From Leptolinea sp964420995 (GTDB lineage: Bacteria > Chloroflexota > Anaerolineae > Anaerolineales > Anaerolineaceae): a stretch of 64,000 bases of DNA. The notes under the pieces are model-generated. The model saw only the letters and a list, made by a program, of their open reading frames with translations, was not told where the DNA came from and searched no databases. Shown here in pieces: positions 1 through 8,761 of the stretch. The stretch is taken from the NCBI GenBank assembly GCA_964420995.1, contig CAYQUX010000012.1:62001-126000 (forward strand), given 5' to 3'. The stretch's first letter is position 1; each line of letters opens with the position of its first letter. Position numbers and translations under genes: made by a program.

Positions 1-188
1 TGCTTATGGTTGGAGGAGACGATCAGTTGGTTTCTCCGCAAGCCATTAAGGAATTTGGTGAAAATTCCGGAAAGAAGACAACCCTCAAAGTTTGGGGTGG
101 CGGGTATCATGAATTGCACAACGAACCAAACAAAGCCGAGGTTTTGCAAACCATGGTCAACTGGATTAAAACCAATGTGGCGATGTAG
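1..188 (+). CDS. Alpha/beta hydrolase, C-terminal end (monoacylglycerol lipase-like), partial
   Basis: The reading frame is already open at base 3 and ends at the TAG closing at 188, so only about the last 62 residues are in the window. The fragment holds the two late catalytic motifs of serine alpha/beta hydrolases: the acid in GGDDQLVS and the histidine in GYHELHNEPNK, followed by a closing helix. The H-E-L-H-N-E pattern is typical of the monoacylglycerol lipase/lysophospholipase group, so a lipid ester substrate is plausible, but the nucleophile elbow lies outside the window. The next gene starts 226 bases downstream, so this is the end of a separate unit. Confidence 0.75.
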   Translation, partial: LMVGGDDQLVSPQAIKEFGENSGKKTTLKVWGGGYHELHNEPNKAEVLQTMVNWIKTNVAM

Positions 189-315
189 AATAAATTCAGG
201 ACTTTTTTCACTTGCCACTGATTATTCAAAACCGTACAATCGGAAATGACGCGACGAATGAACCCCATATCATCTCATTTGTTGTTATGTACCTGTCTTA
301 ATAGTGAGCAAATAT

Positions 316-351
316 CCCCCATCTTCCAGTCAGTGGACTGAATGGTGGGGG
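316..351 (+). repeat. Bulged stem-loop upstream of the SHMT-GcvT gene
   Basis: Outer arms CCCCCA (316-321) and TGGGGG (346-351) enclose inner arms CAGTC (327-331) and GACTG (336-340) around an AGTG loop, with a five-base internal loop on each side. It lies 63 bases before the start codon of the SHMT-GcvT gene. No clean T-run follows, so it is a weak terminator for the upstream hydrolase at best; a leader element is the alternative. I do not see glycine- or THF-riboswitch core motifs in this 226-base gap, and nothing else in the gap is recognisable. Confidence 0.45.
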
Positions 352-414
352 AATTGTATTTAATTTTCCGATGATCCATTCTCTTGTTCGGTGAATAAAA
401 AAATAGGAGAAAAT

Positions 415-3400
415 ATGAGTGATTTTTTGTTTCGCGGTACCCTGGCAGATCTTGATCCTGATGTGTATCAAATAACACAACTCGAATCAGAACGTCAAAT
501 CCGCAAACTCATCCTGATCCCGAGTGAAAGCACGGCACCCCTGGCAGTACGGGAAACCCTGTCATCTTCCTTCCAGAATATCTACGCCGAGGGCTACCCG
601 GATGAAGAAACACGCTGGATGACAGATAGGGGAATATTGGATTTTGAAGAACGCCTGGCGCACTTCCGGCGATTTTCAGATCCCCGCTACTATAAAGGCA
701 CCGAATACGCGGATGCCGTAGAGGCATTGGCCCGCAGACGTTGCAGTGAATTGTTTGCCAATGAGCAGGTATCAGCCGATAATCTCTACGCCAATGTGCA
801 GCCTTTATCCGGTGCGCCGGCCAATAACGCCGTTTACACCGCGTTGATCAACCCGGGCGATACCATACTGGGTATGAATCTGTTGCATGGCGGCCATCTT
901 TCTCACGGGTCTTCCGCCAACCGATCTGGGAAACTCTACAAAGCGGTTCATTACACAATCGATCCACAAACAGAAAAAATCGATTACGCCGCACTGGCTG
1001 CCCTGGCTCAGGAGCATAAACCTAAGATCATTATTGCCGGTTTCAGTTCCTACCCCTGGGTTCCCGATTACGCGGAATTTCGCAAGATCGCAGACAGCGT
1101 TGGCGCCTACCTCCTGGCCGATATCTCGCATATTGCCGGAATTACAGCGACGGGTGTCATCCCCTCGCCCGTTGGCCACGCGCACATTATCACCTTTACC
1201 ACCCATAAAACCCTGTGCGGGCCACGCGGCGCCTGCATTTTAACCTCTGATCTTGCCCTGGCTAAAAAGATAGACCGCGCCATTTTCCCCGGTGAACAGG
1301 GAGGTCCACACGTCCATGTGATGGCGGCCCTTGCAGTCTCCTTTAAACTCGCCCGGTCCCCGGAATTTAAGACCCTTCAAACCCAGATCGTAAAAAATTG
1401 CAGCACCCTGACCGCCAGGCTTCAGGAACGCGGTTTCCACATTCCTTTTGGTGGAACAAACACACACCTGAGCAACATTGATTGTAAAACAATCGTCGGG
1501 CCGGATGGCACAACCCTTTCCGGGGATATGGCAGCCCGAATCCTCGACCTTGCCGGCCTGGTATGCAACCGCAACACCATCCCGGGCGACAAGTCAGCTT
1601 TCAATCCCACGGGGGTGCGTTTCGGTACACCCTGGATTACGCAGCGCGGACTAAAGGAAGCGGACATGATCAAAATCGCCGACATCATGGCAGATGTGAT
1701 CCAGGCCTGTGTCCCTTACTCGGTTGAAACCCGCCAGGGAATGCAATCTCGTGCCAAGATTGATTTTGACACCCTCGAATCAGCGAAAATGCGCGTGCGT
1801 GACCTGGCCGCATCTGCCGGTGCCGATATGAAAGTTGGCAAAACGGGTTATCCGCATTTCTATTATCTGGATGATCCTGCGCCAGCTTCAGATGGCTGGT
1901 CGGTGTTGGATCTGATCGGCGAGAAGGTCCGCCTCTTTGCTCATTACGTCTTCACCTGCGACCTTGACGCGATGAAGATTGGAGAGTCGCTACCCTGTCA
2001 GTTTGCAGCCAACCAAAAAACCATTGATGGTGTGCTGACCTTTTTGGCAGAAAATCACCTGTTGCTAAGCCTGCCCTCAGATAAAGCTCCACTGGCGGCT
2101 GCCTGGCTGCGTGATCTTTCGGATGGCTTTATCGGCTTTGATGAAGATGTCACCCGCCGTTTTGCCGGGCCGGTGATCGTGCGTTATTCCAGCAAATCTC
2201 CCATAAAGTCCGCGAAGGGCGATTCAATCTGGGCTGCCAAACCATTCGCGCCCGGGTTGAAGGTCAACAGACAGGCGGCTTTACCGGAATTCACATGGAA
2301 AGAGCCTGCTGACGTGCCAATAAAATTCACCGCGTTAAATGAGACCCATAAAAAACTGGGCGCCAAAATGGTTCCGTTTGCCGGTTGGGAAATGCCCGTA
2401 TGGTACAGTGGCGTGATGGAAGAACATCTGGCTACCCGTCAGGCAGCCGGTTTGTTCGATGTATCGCACATGGGCGTTTACCAGGCGGAAGGTCCCGATG
2501 CCGCTTCATTCCTTGATAGCGTGTGCGGGAATGACATCGGTACGCTATCCGTTGGTGAATCCTGCTATACCCACTTCCTTGATCCCAGGTCGGATGTGAT
2601 CGATGACACTCTTGTTTACCATCGGGCGCCTGAGAAGTACCTGGTGGTGGTTAACGCCTCAAATGATGACAAGGATTGGGCCTGGTTGAACGCGGTACGC
2701 GAAGGTAAAGTCGCTGTAGATATTAACCGTCCCTGGATCCGTGTTGTCGGAAGGAATGTTGTGCTGCGTAATCTGCGCGACCCCAAAGAGGGTAAAGATA
2801 TGCGTGTGGATATCGCGCTTCAGGGTCCAAAATCGCGTGATATTCTGCTCATGCTGGGCGCTGATAAAGCTACTGAGAAAAAAGTGAAAGCGTTAAAACG
2901 CACAGAATTGTGCGAGGCAGTATTGGGTGGATTCGACCTTGTGGTGTCCCGCACAGGTTACACCGGTGAGAAGATGGCGTTTGAATTATTTGTCCATCCT
3001 GACAGGTCAGTTGCCCTATGGAATAAACTTCTCGAAGCCGGCCAATTGATGGGCATAAAACCATGCGGCCTGGGCGCGCGAGATTCCCTGCGAACAGAAG
3101 CCGGCTTGCCGTTGTATGGCCATGAAATGGGTGGTGAGAGGAATTTCTCGGTAAGCGAAGCTGGTTTTGGTTCATACGTGAAAACCTACAAGCCCTGGTT
3201 TATCGGCCGCGATGAATTTGTGGCAAAGGAAAAGGATCGTGTAAATGTTGTTGCCCGCTTCCGCTTCCTTGAAAAGGGTATCCGCATGGCCCATAATGGT
3301 GACCCGGTTGTGGACCGCAAAGGGCGAGTCATCGGTGAAGTTACCAGCTGCGCCGTGGATAGTGAAGGGTTCTTCACCGGCCAGGCCTATATTGAGATCA

Positions 3401-3549
3401 AATCAGCGGTGGAGTCTACACCGATATTTATTTACCAATCCGCGCACAGTATCGGTGCCCAAAACATCGCTGAAATCAAATCGGGAGACAAAATCTCACT
3501 ACCATCTGCGGCTGTCGTGGTTAGTCGTTTCCCCAAACTGACAGCCTAG
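415..3549 (+). CDS. Serine hydroxymethyltransferase fused to aminomethyltransferase (GlyA-GcvT)
   Basis: A single 1044-residue chain. The N-terminal ~450 residues are serine hydroxymethyltransferase (serine + THF to glycine + methylene-THF), with YAEGYP near the start and the PLP lysine in TTHKTLCGPRG (K265). Residues ~632-1044 are a full glycine cleavage T protein: MVPFAGWEMPVWY, GLFDVSHMG, the conserved Asp pair in VIDDTLVY, and GARDSLRTEAGLP. The ~180 residues between them match no domain I recognise. The ATG at 415 is preferred over the upstream in-frame GTG at 391 because AGGAGA (405-410) sits correctly before it. Both halves share the folate cofactor, so fusion could couple serine and glycine one-carbon flow. 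No gcvH or gcvP gene is nearby. An aminotransferase follows after 23 bases, probably co-transcribed. Confidence 0.93.
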   Translation: MSDFLFRGTLADLDPDVYQITQLESERQIRKLILIPSESTAPLAVRETLSSSFQNIYAEGYPDEETRWMTDRGILDFEERLAHFRRFSDPRYYKGTEYADAVEALARRRCSELFANEQVSADNLYANVQPLSGAPANNAVYTALINPGDTILGMNLLHGGHLSHGSSANRSGKLYKAVHYTIDPQTEKIDYAALAALAQEHKPKIIIAGFSSYPWVPDYAEFRKIADSVGAYLLADISHIAGITATGVIPSPVGHAHIITFTTHKTLCGPRGACILTSDLALAKKIDRAIFPGEQGGPHVHVMAALAVSFKLARSPEFKTLQTQIVKNCSTLTARLQERGFHIPFGGTNTHLSNIDCKTIVGPDGTTLSGDMAARILDLAGLVCNRNTIPGDKSAFNPTGVRFGTPWITQRGLKEADMIKIADIMADVIQACVPYSVETRQGMQSRAKIDFDTLESAKMRVRDLAASAGADMKVGKTGYPHFYYLDDPAPASDGWSVLDLIGEKVRLFAHYVFTCDLDAMKIGESLPCQFAANQKTIDGVLTFLAENHLLLSLPSDKAPLAAAWLRDLSDGFIGFDEDVTRRFAGPVIVRYSSKSPIKSAKGDSIWAAKPFAPGLKVNRQAALPEFTWKEPADVPIKFTALNETHKKLGAKMVPFAGWEMPVWYSGVMEEHLATRQAAGLFDVSHMGVYQAEGPDAASFLDSVCGNDIGTLSVGESCYTHFLDPRSDVIDDTLVYHRAPEKYLVVVNASNDDKDWAWLNAVREGKVAVDINRPWIRVVGRNVVLRNLRDPKEGKDMRVDIALQGPKSRDILLMLGADKATEKKVKALKRTELCEAVLGGFDLVVSRTGYTGEKMAFELFVHPDRSVALWNKLLEAGQLMGIKPCGLGARDSLRTEAGLPLYGHEMGGERNFSVSEAGFGSYVKTYKPWFIGRDEFVAKEKDRVNVVARFRFLEKGIRMAHNGDPVVDRKGRVIGEVTSCAVDSEGFFTGQAYIEIKSAVESTPIFIYQSAHSIGAQNIAEIKSGDKISLPSAAVVVSRFPKLTA

Positions 3550-3572
3550 CACCCATCGCATAAGGAGAATGT

Positions 3573-4793
3573 ATGCAACCTACATGGAATGTCCGTTTTG
3601 CCCATCGTACCCAGCGGATGAAAGGATCCGCCATTCGTGAATTGCTCAAGTTGACCGAGCGTCCTGAAGTCATCTCATTTGGTGGCGGCATGCCGGCACC
3701 TGAAATCTTCCCTGTGGAAGAAGTAAATAAAGCCTGCGACCGCATTCTTAAGAATTACAGCGACAAGGCTCTTCAATATGGCACCACCGAAGGGTACAAC
3801 CCGCTGCGGGAAATGCTGGCAAAAGACGCAAAAAAGAATGGCCTGTCCTGCGACCTGGAAAATATTCTGATCACCTCAGGTTCCCAACAGGCTTTGGATC
3901 TCATTGGTAAAGTCTTCATCAACCCCGGAGACAAGATTTTGGTTGAGAACCCCACCTATCTGGGGGCGTTGCAGGCCTGGAACGCCTACGAGTGCGATTA
4001 CATCACCGTTAAGTCAGATAAATTTGGGATGTTACCAGACAGCCTTGAAGAAGCATTAAAAACAAATCCAAAATTCTTATACGCTCTACCCAATTTCCAG
4101 AATCCCACCGGAATTTCATTCTCTTTAGAGCGCCGTAAGAAAATCGTCGAACTTGCCGATAAATATGCCATCCCGATCATTGAGGATGATCCGTATGGCA
4201 AACTTCGGTACGAAGGTGACAGCCTGCCCACCCTGGCCCAATTGGATTCTGAAATGCGCGGGCAGCACAATGGTCAATATAATGGGAATGTACTCTACCT
4301 GAGCACCTTCTCAAAAATACTGGCGCCTGGGATCCGCCTGGCATGGGCTATTGGTCCGCTGGATGTAATTGGAAAAATTGCCCAGGCCAAACAGGGCGCC
4401 GACCTGAATACATCCACCTTCAACCAATTAATGGCGTATGAAGTTGGAAAAGATGGCTTCCTGGACAAACACGTCGAAGTCATTCGCAAGGTGTATCATG
4501 AACGCCGCGATGTGATGCTGGACGCCCTGGAGGAACACTGCCCCAAAGGGATTGAGTGGACACACCCCGAAGGTGGTCTCTTTCTGTGGGTTACTCTCCC
4601 CGAAGGAAATGATTCAGCCGTTCTTATGAAAGAAGCTTTAAAAGAGAATGTGGCGTACGTGCCCGGTGGATCCTTCCATCCCCTCGGTGGTGGAGAAAAC
4701 ACCATGCGCCTGAACTTCTCCTTCTCCAAACCGGATATGATTAATGAAGGTATTGGACGATTGGGAAAGGTTTTCAAGCAATATATGCGTTAA
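3573..4793 (+). CDS. PLP-dependent aminotransferase, class I/II (2-aminoadipate/aromatic aminotransferase type)
   Basis: 406 residues, fold type I. The Schiff-base lysine is K248 in STFSKILAPGIRLAW, and the cofactor-binding NPTG motif is in FQNPTGISFS. The opening RMKGSAIRELLKL and FGGGMPAPEIFP resemble the LysN/KAT group and the catalytic half of MocR regulators, but there is no helix-turn-helix domain here, so it is an enzyme. The likely reaction is transfer of an amino group from an aliphatic or aromatic amino acid to 2-oxoglutarate; the exact substrate cannot be read from sequence. AAGGAGA precedes the ATG. It lies 23 bases after the SHMT-GcvT gene and ends at a strong terminator, so the two genes probably form an operon. 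Confidence 0.88.
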   Translation: MQPTWNVRFAHRTQRMKGSAIRELLKLTERPEVISFGGGMPAPEIFPVEEVNKACDRILKNYSDKALQYGTTEGYNPLREMLAKDAKKNGLSCDLENILITSGSQQALDLIGKVFINPGDKILVENPTYLGALQAWNAYECDYITVKSDKFGMLPDSLEEALKTNPKFLYALPNFQNPTGISFSLERRKKIVELADKYAIPIIEDDPYGKLRYEGDSLPTLAQLDSEMRGQHNGQYNGNVLYLSTFSKILAPGIRLAWAIGPLDVIGKIAQAKQGADLNTSTFNQLMAYEVGKDGFLDKHVEVIRKVYHERRDVMLDALEEHCPKGIEWTHPEGGLFLWVTLPEGNDSAVLMKEALKENVAYVPGGSFHPLGGGENTMRLNFSFSKPDMINEGIGRLGKVFKQYMR

Positions 4794-4815
4794 TCAATTG
4801 ATTTGAGATAATACC

Positions 4816-4853
4816 AAAAGGCGGTCAACTTCAGCAGAGGTTGACCGCCTTTT
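4816..4853. terminator. Bidirectional Rho-independent terminator
   Basis: Perfect 14-base arms AAAAGGCGGTCAAC (4816-4829) and GTTGACCGCCTTTT (4840-4853) with a 10-base loop. The A-run and T-run make it work in both directions, between the convergent aminotransferase and nucleoside kinase genes. Confidence 0.92.
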
Positions 4854-4856
4854 CCC

Positions 4857-6590
4857 TTAATAATTCAGGTCTGCCCTGTCCGGATTTTCCCATAATTTGA
4901 AATCACGCAAAATGGAACCGCCAATGAATTCGCGGAGAAGTGAATTATCAGGAATCATTGGTGTTTCAATCGGTAGGAACCAATCAAGGAAGGCCAGCAA
5001 ACGTTTTGCTTCAATGTATTCCGGCACCCCGAAGGGTACCTGCCGCAAGAGAGGTTCTGCCAGTGGTTTTAACGCTGAGAGTTCATAAGACAGCGCGGAA
5101 TTGAACATATCATTCGCATTTTCCTGATACGGGAAAATGTGGTTCTTTTCCCCGCGGCGTACGGAATCCCATCGTTGAATGGTCTGTTGGGCGCTGTAAC
5201 CGCGTTCTGAAGCGTCGCGTACAATTCGGCGCAACATGCGGGTATCGGTGGTGGAAATACGGTTGTGGCGGTCCAGGTTAAGCTGTGTAAGGCAGGATAC
5301 ATATATACGGTATGTCTGCTCCAACGGGATGGTGGGGATCAATCCCGGATTCAATCCATGAATACCCTCCAATATGATGATCTGGTCGTTGCGCAGCCGG
5401 GCTACCTCTCCCGGTTCAGACAGGCCGGTTTTGAAGTTATAGCGTGGAAGTTGAACTTCCTCACCGGCAATCAATTTTTGCAGTTGATCACTGAACAATT
5501 GCGTATCCAGCGCGCCCAGAGCCTCAAAGTCGAATTCACCTTTTTCATCTTTGGGGGTCTTTTCGCGATCCACAAAATAGTTATCGATCTCTATTGGGAA
5601 AGGCAATAAACCCTGCGCCAGCATCTGAATGGACAACCGTTTTGAGAAAGTCGTTTTACCGGATGAAGAAGGACCGGCAATTAACACGATCCTGGTTTCC
5701 CGGGAATGGTTGACAACGGATTCGGCAATTTCAGCAATCTGCTGTTCGTGAAGAGCCTCAGATACCAGAATGATTTCGCGAATCCGTCCAGAATCAATGG
5801 CATCATTCAGGGCGCCCACAGATTCAATACCCAGCCGATTTAACCACCTTCCATAACGGTGGAATGTGGTCAATAATTTTGGATAATCCGGCATAGGAGA
5901 CAATTCTTTGGGAGAATGCCGACGCGGGAATTGCAAAACAAATCCATCACCAAAGGAAGAAACGCCAAACCAGCGCAAATAACCAGTGGATGGCACCATA
6001 TAACCATGGTGATAATCACGGTGATTCTCCAGCCGGTAGAGCACCAGTTTGTCTTTCTGCCGGTATTTCAAAAGCCTGACTTTATCTTCATTCCCACGTT
6101 TTTTGAAATATTCAATGGCTTCAGAAAGCGGAACCTGTTCACGGGTAAAGGCGATATCCGCTTCCACCTTTTCACGCATTCGCCTGGCCAGGCTGGCCAG
6201 GTCAATACTGGCCAGATCCTCATGCCCAATCACCTGGCAAAAAAAGCCACCGGATGACACGGAATGGTCAATGGTCAGTTGAAAGTCAGGATACAGCTCT
6301 TCGAAAGCGGCTTCCAACAAAAAAGTCAGCGAGCGGCGGTATATACGAGCGCCGTCAGCGTCGGCCATAGTGACCGGCTTTACGCGGGCATCGATATCTA
6401 TCGGGTAGGTCAATTCCCGCAGTTCGCCGTTAATCACCGCCCCCACAATGGGAGGATTATCCCACTCGGGCAAAGCCATCAGGAAATGCACAATTTCTTT
6501 TCCCCGTTCCCCCCGTATCACCCGACCGTCGGTCAGGTAGACTTCCACAGAGGGTTGAGGATGAGTTAAATAGAAGGTATTATTTTCCAT
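4857..6590 (-). CDS. Nucleoside (uridine-type) kinase with N-terminal TGS/ThrRS-like domains
   Basis: 577 residues. The P-loop GPSSSGKTTFSKRL in the middle of the chain, followed by FPIEIDNYFVDRE and LEGIHGLNP, identifies the uridine kinase/phosphoribulokinase fold. The first ~70 residues look like a TGS-type ubiquitin-fold domain (VEVYLTDGRVIRGERGKEI). The next ~150, including TIDHSVSSGGFFCQ, resemble the second additional domain of threonyl-tRNA synthetase. This TGS-SAD-kinase layout is a known but poorly characterised family annotated as nucleoside kinase; phosphorylation of uridine/cytidine is inferred from the fold. There is no Shine-Dalgarno before the ATG; a TGCTAGAAT extended -10 lies 10 bases upstream, suggesting a very short leader. 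Confidence 0.8.
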   Translation of the reverse strand: MENNTFYLTHPQPSVEVYLTDGRVIRGERGKEIVHFLMALPEWDNPPIVGAVINGELRELTYPIDIDARVKPVTMADADGARIYRRSLTFLLEAAFEELYPDFQLTIDHSVSSGGFFCQVIGHEDLASIDLASLARRMREKVEADIAFTREQVPLSEAIEYFKKRGNEDKVRLLKYRQKDKLVLYRLENHRDYHHGYMVPSTGYLRWFGVSSFGDGFVLQFPRRHSPKELSPMPDYPKLLTTFHRYGRWLNRLGIESVGALNDAIDSGRIREIILVSEALHEQQIAEIAESVVNHSRETRIVLIAGPSSSGKTTFSKRLSIQMLAQGLLPFPIEIDNYFVDREKTPKDEKGEFDFEALGALDTQLFSDQLQKLIAGEEVQLPRYNFKTGLSEPGEVARLRNDQIIILEGIHGLNPGLIPTIPLEQTYRIYVSCLTQLNLDRHNRISTTDTRMLRRIVRDASERGYSAQQTIQRWDSVRRGEKNHIFPYQENANDMFNSALSYELSALKPLAEPLLRQVPFGVPEYIEAKRLLAFLDWFLPIETPMIPDNSLLREFIGGSILRDFKLWENPDRADLNY

Positions 6591-6600
6591 AGGAAAGTCA

Positions 6601-6609
6601 ATTCTAGCA
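6601..6609 (-). promoter_or_regulatory. Extended -10 promoter, nucleoside kinase
   Basis: Read on the minus strand: TGCTAGAAT, ten bases before the ATG. It implies transcription starting 2-4 bases before the start codon. No clear -35 box. Confidence 0.5.
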
Positions 6610-6709
6610 TGGAATACGAGTGTTTTTTCCAGAGTCCCACTCGGTCAAACTCGTATTAGTATTTTGATTGATTGTCTTTTACGTTTCAATAAGAATGGAA
6701 TAAATAAGT

Positions 6710-7381
6710 TCATTCCGAAAAGATGACCTCTTCATAATCCAAAGACCGGATCAATCGATCAAGGTAAGCTTGAGCGTTGGTCTGAGCCTGCTTGAGTATT
6801 CCATCTTCAATGGCGGTTTTGTAAATCTGTGCCTCCGCTTCCTGGCGTGCTTTTGTTTCCAATTCTGAATCAGGGCGCGCCAGAAGGCCGGTCTGGCGGT
6901 CATACACATACGATTTATCGTTATCCAGGCGCGTGGAGAGAATTTCTGCCGCCGGCAGTTTGATGGTGACAACCTTTCCGTCAAGCTTAATATCTTCGAG
7001 GCGGATTTTTTCCAGGTCAATCCCTGCGAGCACTTCTCCATGTGCGACAAAAAGCAATTTATCTCCAAACAGTGCTTTCAGGTCTTCCCGCCCGGAATCC
7101 GCGCTGATTACTTTTTCGACAGAATATTGAATCGTTTCCAAACGGGCAAGAGAGCGGATTTCATGAATAATACTGACCGGGTCTGGAAGGATGGTTGGCG
7201 TAGGTTCCATAAATCGCGCCACCCGTGTTGCCATATCATGGTTCAACTGTTGCAAAGGCTCTACGGCCCTTTGCTCTATTTGGATAACCTGTTGGCTGAT
7301 GAAGAAAAACACCCCCGCACCGATCAAACCAATCAGCACCAGAACAAGAAGCAATATTCCAATTATCTGGCTAATTTTCAT
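6710..7381 (-). CDS. DUF4230 family membrane-anchored protein
   Basis: 223 residues. One N-terminal membrane segment (residues ~6-29, IIGILLLVLVLIGLIGAGVF) is followed by a soluble, presumably extracytoplasmic region. Features of the DUF4230 family are visible: IHEIRSLARLETIQYSVEKVI near the start, a GEVLAGIDLEKIR segment, KLPAAEIL, then an alanine/glutamate-rich helix (ETKARQEAEAQIYKTAIEDGIL) ahead of a short C-terminal strand. The function of the family is unknown. AGGTGA precedes the ATG at a suitable distance. It diverges from the SanA-like gene with about 100 bases between them. Confidence 0.75.
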   Translation of the reverse strand: MKISQIIGILLLVLVLIGLIGAGVFFFISQQVIQIEQRAVEPLQQLNHDMATRVARFMEPTPTILPDPVSIIHEIRSLARLETIQYSVEKVISADSGREDLKALFGDKLLFVAHGEVLAGIDLEKIRLEDIKLDGKVVTIKLPAAEILSTRLDNDKSYVYDRQTGLLARPDSELETKARQEAEAQIYKTAIEDGILKQAQTNAQAYLDRLIRSLDYEEVIFSE

Positions 7382-7460
7382 TGAATCACCTGACCTTTTC
7401 TATTAATATTTTACGAAATTTCTCCGGTTTTGTTTCACGGGAATGGCGTTTATTCAGGCA

Positions 7461-7469
7461 TGGTAGAAT
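7461..7469 (+). promoter_or_regulatory. Extended -10 promoter, SanA-like gene
   Basis: TGGTAGAAT, ending 11 bases before the GTG at 7481. This supports GTG 7481 rather than ATG 7460 or TTG 7430 as start, because the promoter would otherwise lie inside the gene. No convincing -35. Confidence 0.45.
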
Positions 7470-7480
7470 TTATTCCCATA

Positions 7481-8167
7481 GTGAAAAAACATTTTCTTCG
7501 AAAAATCACATTGATAACTCTATTCATCCTCGCCGTGATTTTCCTGCTCCCAGCCGCGATCACATACGTCGCATCAGCCGGTAAGCGTTACCCGCTTGGT
7601 ATCGCGCCGCAGGGAAAGACAGCCATCGTTTTCGGCGCCGGTCTGTACCGCGACGGTTCCCCCTCTCCGGTTTTACGTGATCGCGTCCAAACCGCGGTGG
7701 AGCTTTATAAAGCCGGAAAAGTCGAAAAGCTCCTGATGAGTGGCGACAATAGCACCCTGAGCTATAACGAGCCGGGGGCGATGCAAAAATATGCCATGCA
7801 ACTGGGAATCCCGGAAGATGCCATTGTGTTGGATTATGCCGGCAGGCGAACTTATGACACATGTTATCGCGCCAAATCCATTTTCGGTGTCACCGATGCC
7901 ACCCTGGTCACACAGGATTATCACCTACCCCGCGCTTTGTATATCTGTGATGTGCTGGGCCTGAAAACCTTTGGTGTAAGCGCCGACCGTCGAAATTATC
8001 GACTCGGAACATATATCTACTGGCGGTTGCGGGAAATTCCTGCTACGTTCACAGCCTTTATCGATCTATATATACGTAAGCCCAAACCGATTCTGGGTGA
8101 TCCTGAACCTATCTACCCCCAGGACGGTGATCCCATGGAGCAATACTTTGAGGAAAAAACACCATGA
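7481..8167 (+). CDS. SanA/YdcF/ElyC-like DUF218 membrane protein
   Basis: 228 residues from GTG 7481. A short basic N-terminus (VKKHFLRK) leads into one membrane anchor (~residues 8-30). The rest is a DUF218 domain: AIVFGAGLYRDGSPSPVLRDRV, the helix AVELYKAGKVEKLLMSGD, then DYAGRRTYDTCYRAK and VTQDYHLPRALYI. SanA and ElyC act in envelope integrity and undecaprenyl phosphate/peptidoglycan metabolism in enterobacteria, so an envelope role is likely; the reaction is not known. Longer in-frame starts exist at 7460 and 7430 but have no better ribosome site. It overlaps the next gene by four bases, which points to coupled translation. Confidence 0.8.
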   Translation: MKKHFLRKITLITLFILAVIFLLPAAITYVASAGKRYPLGIAPQGKTAIVFGAGLYRDGSPSPVLRDRVQTAVELYKAGKVEKLLMSGDNSTLSYNEPGAMQKYAMQLGIPEDAIVLDYAGRRTYDTCYRAKSIFGVTDATLVTQDYHLPRALYICDVLGLKTFGVSADRRNYRLGTYIYWRLREIPATFTAFIDLYIRKPKPILGDPEPIYPQDGDPMEQYFEEKTP

Positions 8168-8745
8168 CCACAAGAGAAGAAGCCTACCAGATCGTGACAG
8201 AATTTGTGAAGAACGCAGGCCTCATCAATCACATGTTATCGGTTGAGGCTGCCATGCGCTACTACGCGGAAAAAACCGGCGGCGATGTCGAAAAATGGGG
8301 GCTGGCAGGGTTATTGCACGATTTCGACTGGGAAATTCATCCCACTCTCGAAGAACATCCTTCTGCCGGAGCGCCCCTGTTGCGTGAACGGAATGTACCA
8401 GAAGAACTTGTTCATGCCTTCCTCAGCCACGGACAGGGAGTGGAGCGCATTAATTCAATGGAATTATGCCTCGCAGCCGTGGATGAATTAACCGGTTTGA
8501 TCACCGCGGTTGCACTCGTCCGTCCGTCCCGGTCACTGTATGATCTCACAGCCTCTTCCGTGAAAAAGAAGTGGAAAGATCGTGCCTTTGCCGCGGCCAT
8601 AAACCGGGAAGAAATTGCCGAGAATACGCAGGCTTTCGGCGTTGAACTCTGGCAGCATGTTGATAATGTAATACTGGCGATGCGGCGCATCGCACCCGTT
8701 CTGGACCTGGAAGGCAGCCTGTTACCTGACGGGACACCCCGATAA
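8164..8745 (+). CDS. HD-domain phosphohydrolase family protein
   Basis: 193 residues. The HD signature is present as a histidine near the start (LINHMLSVEAAMRYYA), then GLLHDFDWE, EHPSAG, and FLSHGQG, supplying the usual metal ligands. The family is widespread and often annotated simply as HD family hydrolase; the substrate (nucleotide or other phosphate ester) cannot be told. Its ATG overlaps the TGA of the upstream SanA-like gene, and a glycosidase-like gene follows after 16 bases, so the three form an operon. Confidence 0.82.
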   Translation: MTTREEAYQIVTEFVKNAGLINHMLSVEAAMRYYAEKTGGDVEKWGLAGLLHDFDWEIHPTLEEHPSAGAPLLRERNVPEELVHAFLSHGQGVERINSMELCLAAVDELTGLITAVALVRPSRSLYDLTASSVKKKWKDRAFAAAINREEIAENTQAFGVELWQHVDNVILAMRRIAPVLDLEGSLLPDGTPR

Positions 8746-8761
8746 TAATTTTGAGAGGCGT

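Noticed and set aside
189..414. Glycine or THF riboswitch before the SHMT-GcvT gene
   Set aside because: Expected from the gene function, but none of the conserved aptamer cores is visible in the gap.
391..414. GTG 391 as start of the SHMT-GcvT gene
   Set aside because: No ribosome site before it, while AGGAGA is well placed for ATG 415.
7430..7480. TTG 7430 or ATG 7460 as start of the SanA-like gene
   Set aside because: No Shine-Dalgarno, and the extended -10 at 7461-7469 would fall inside the coding region.
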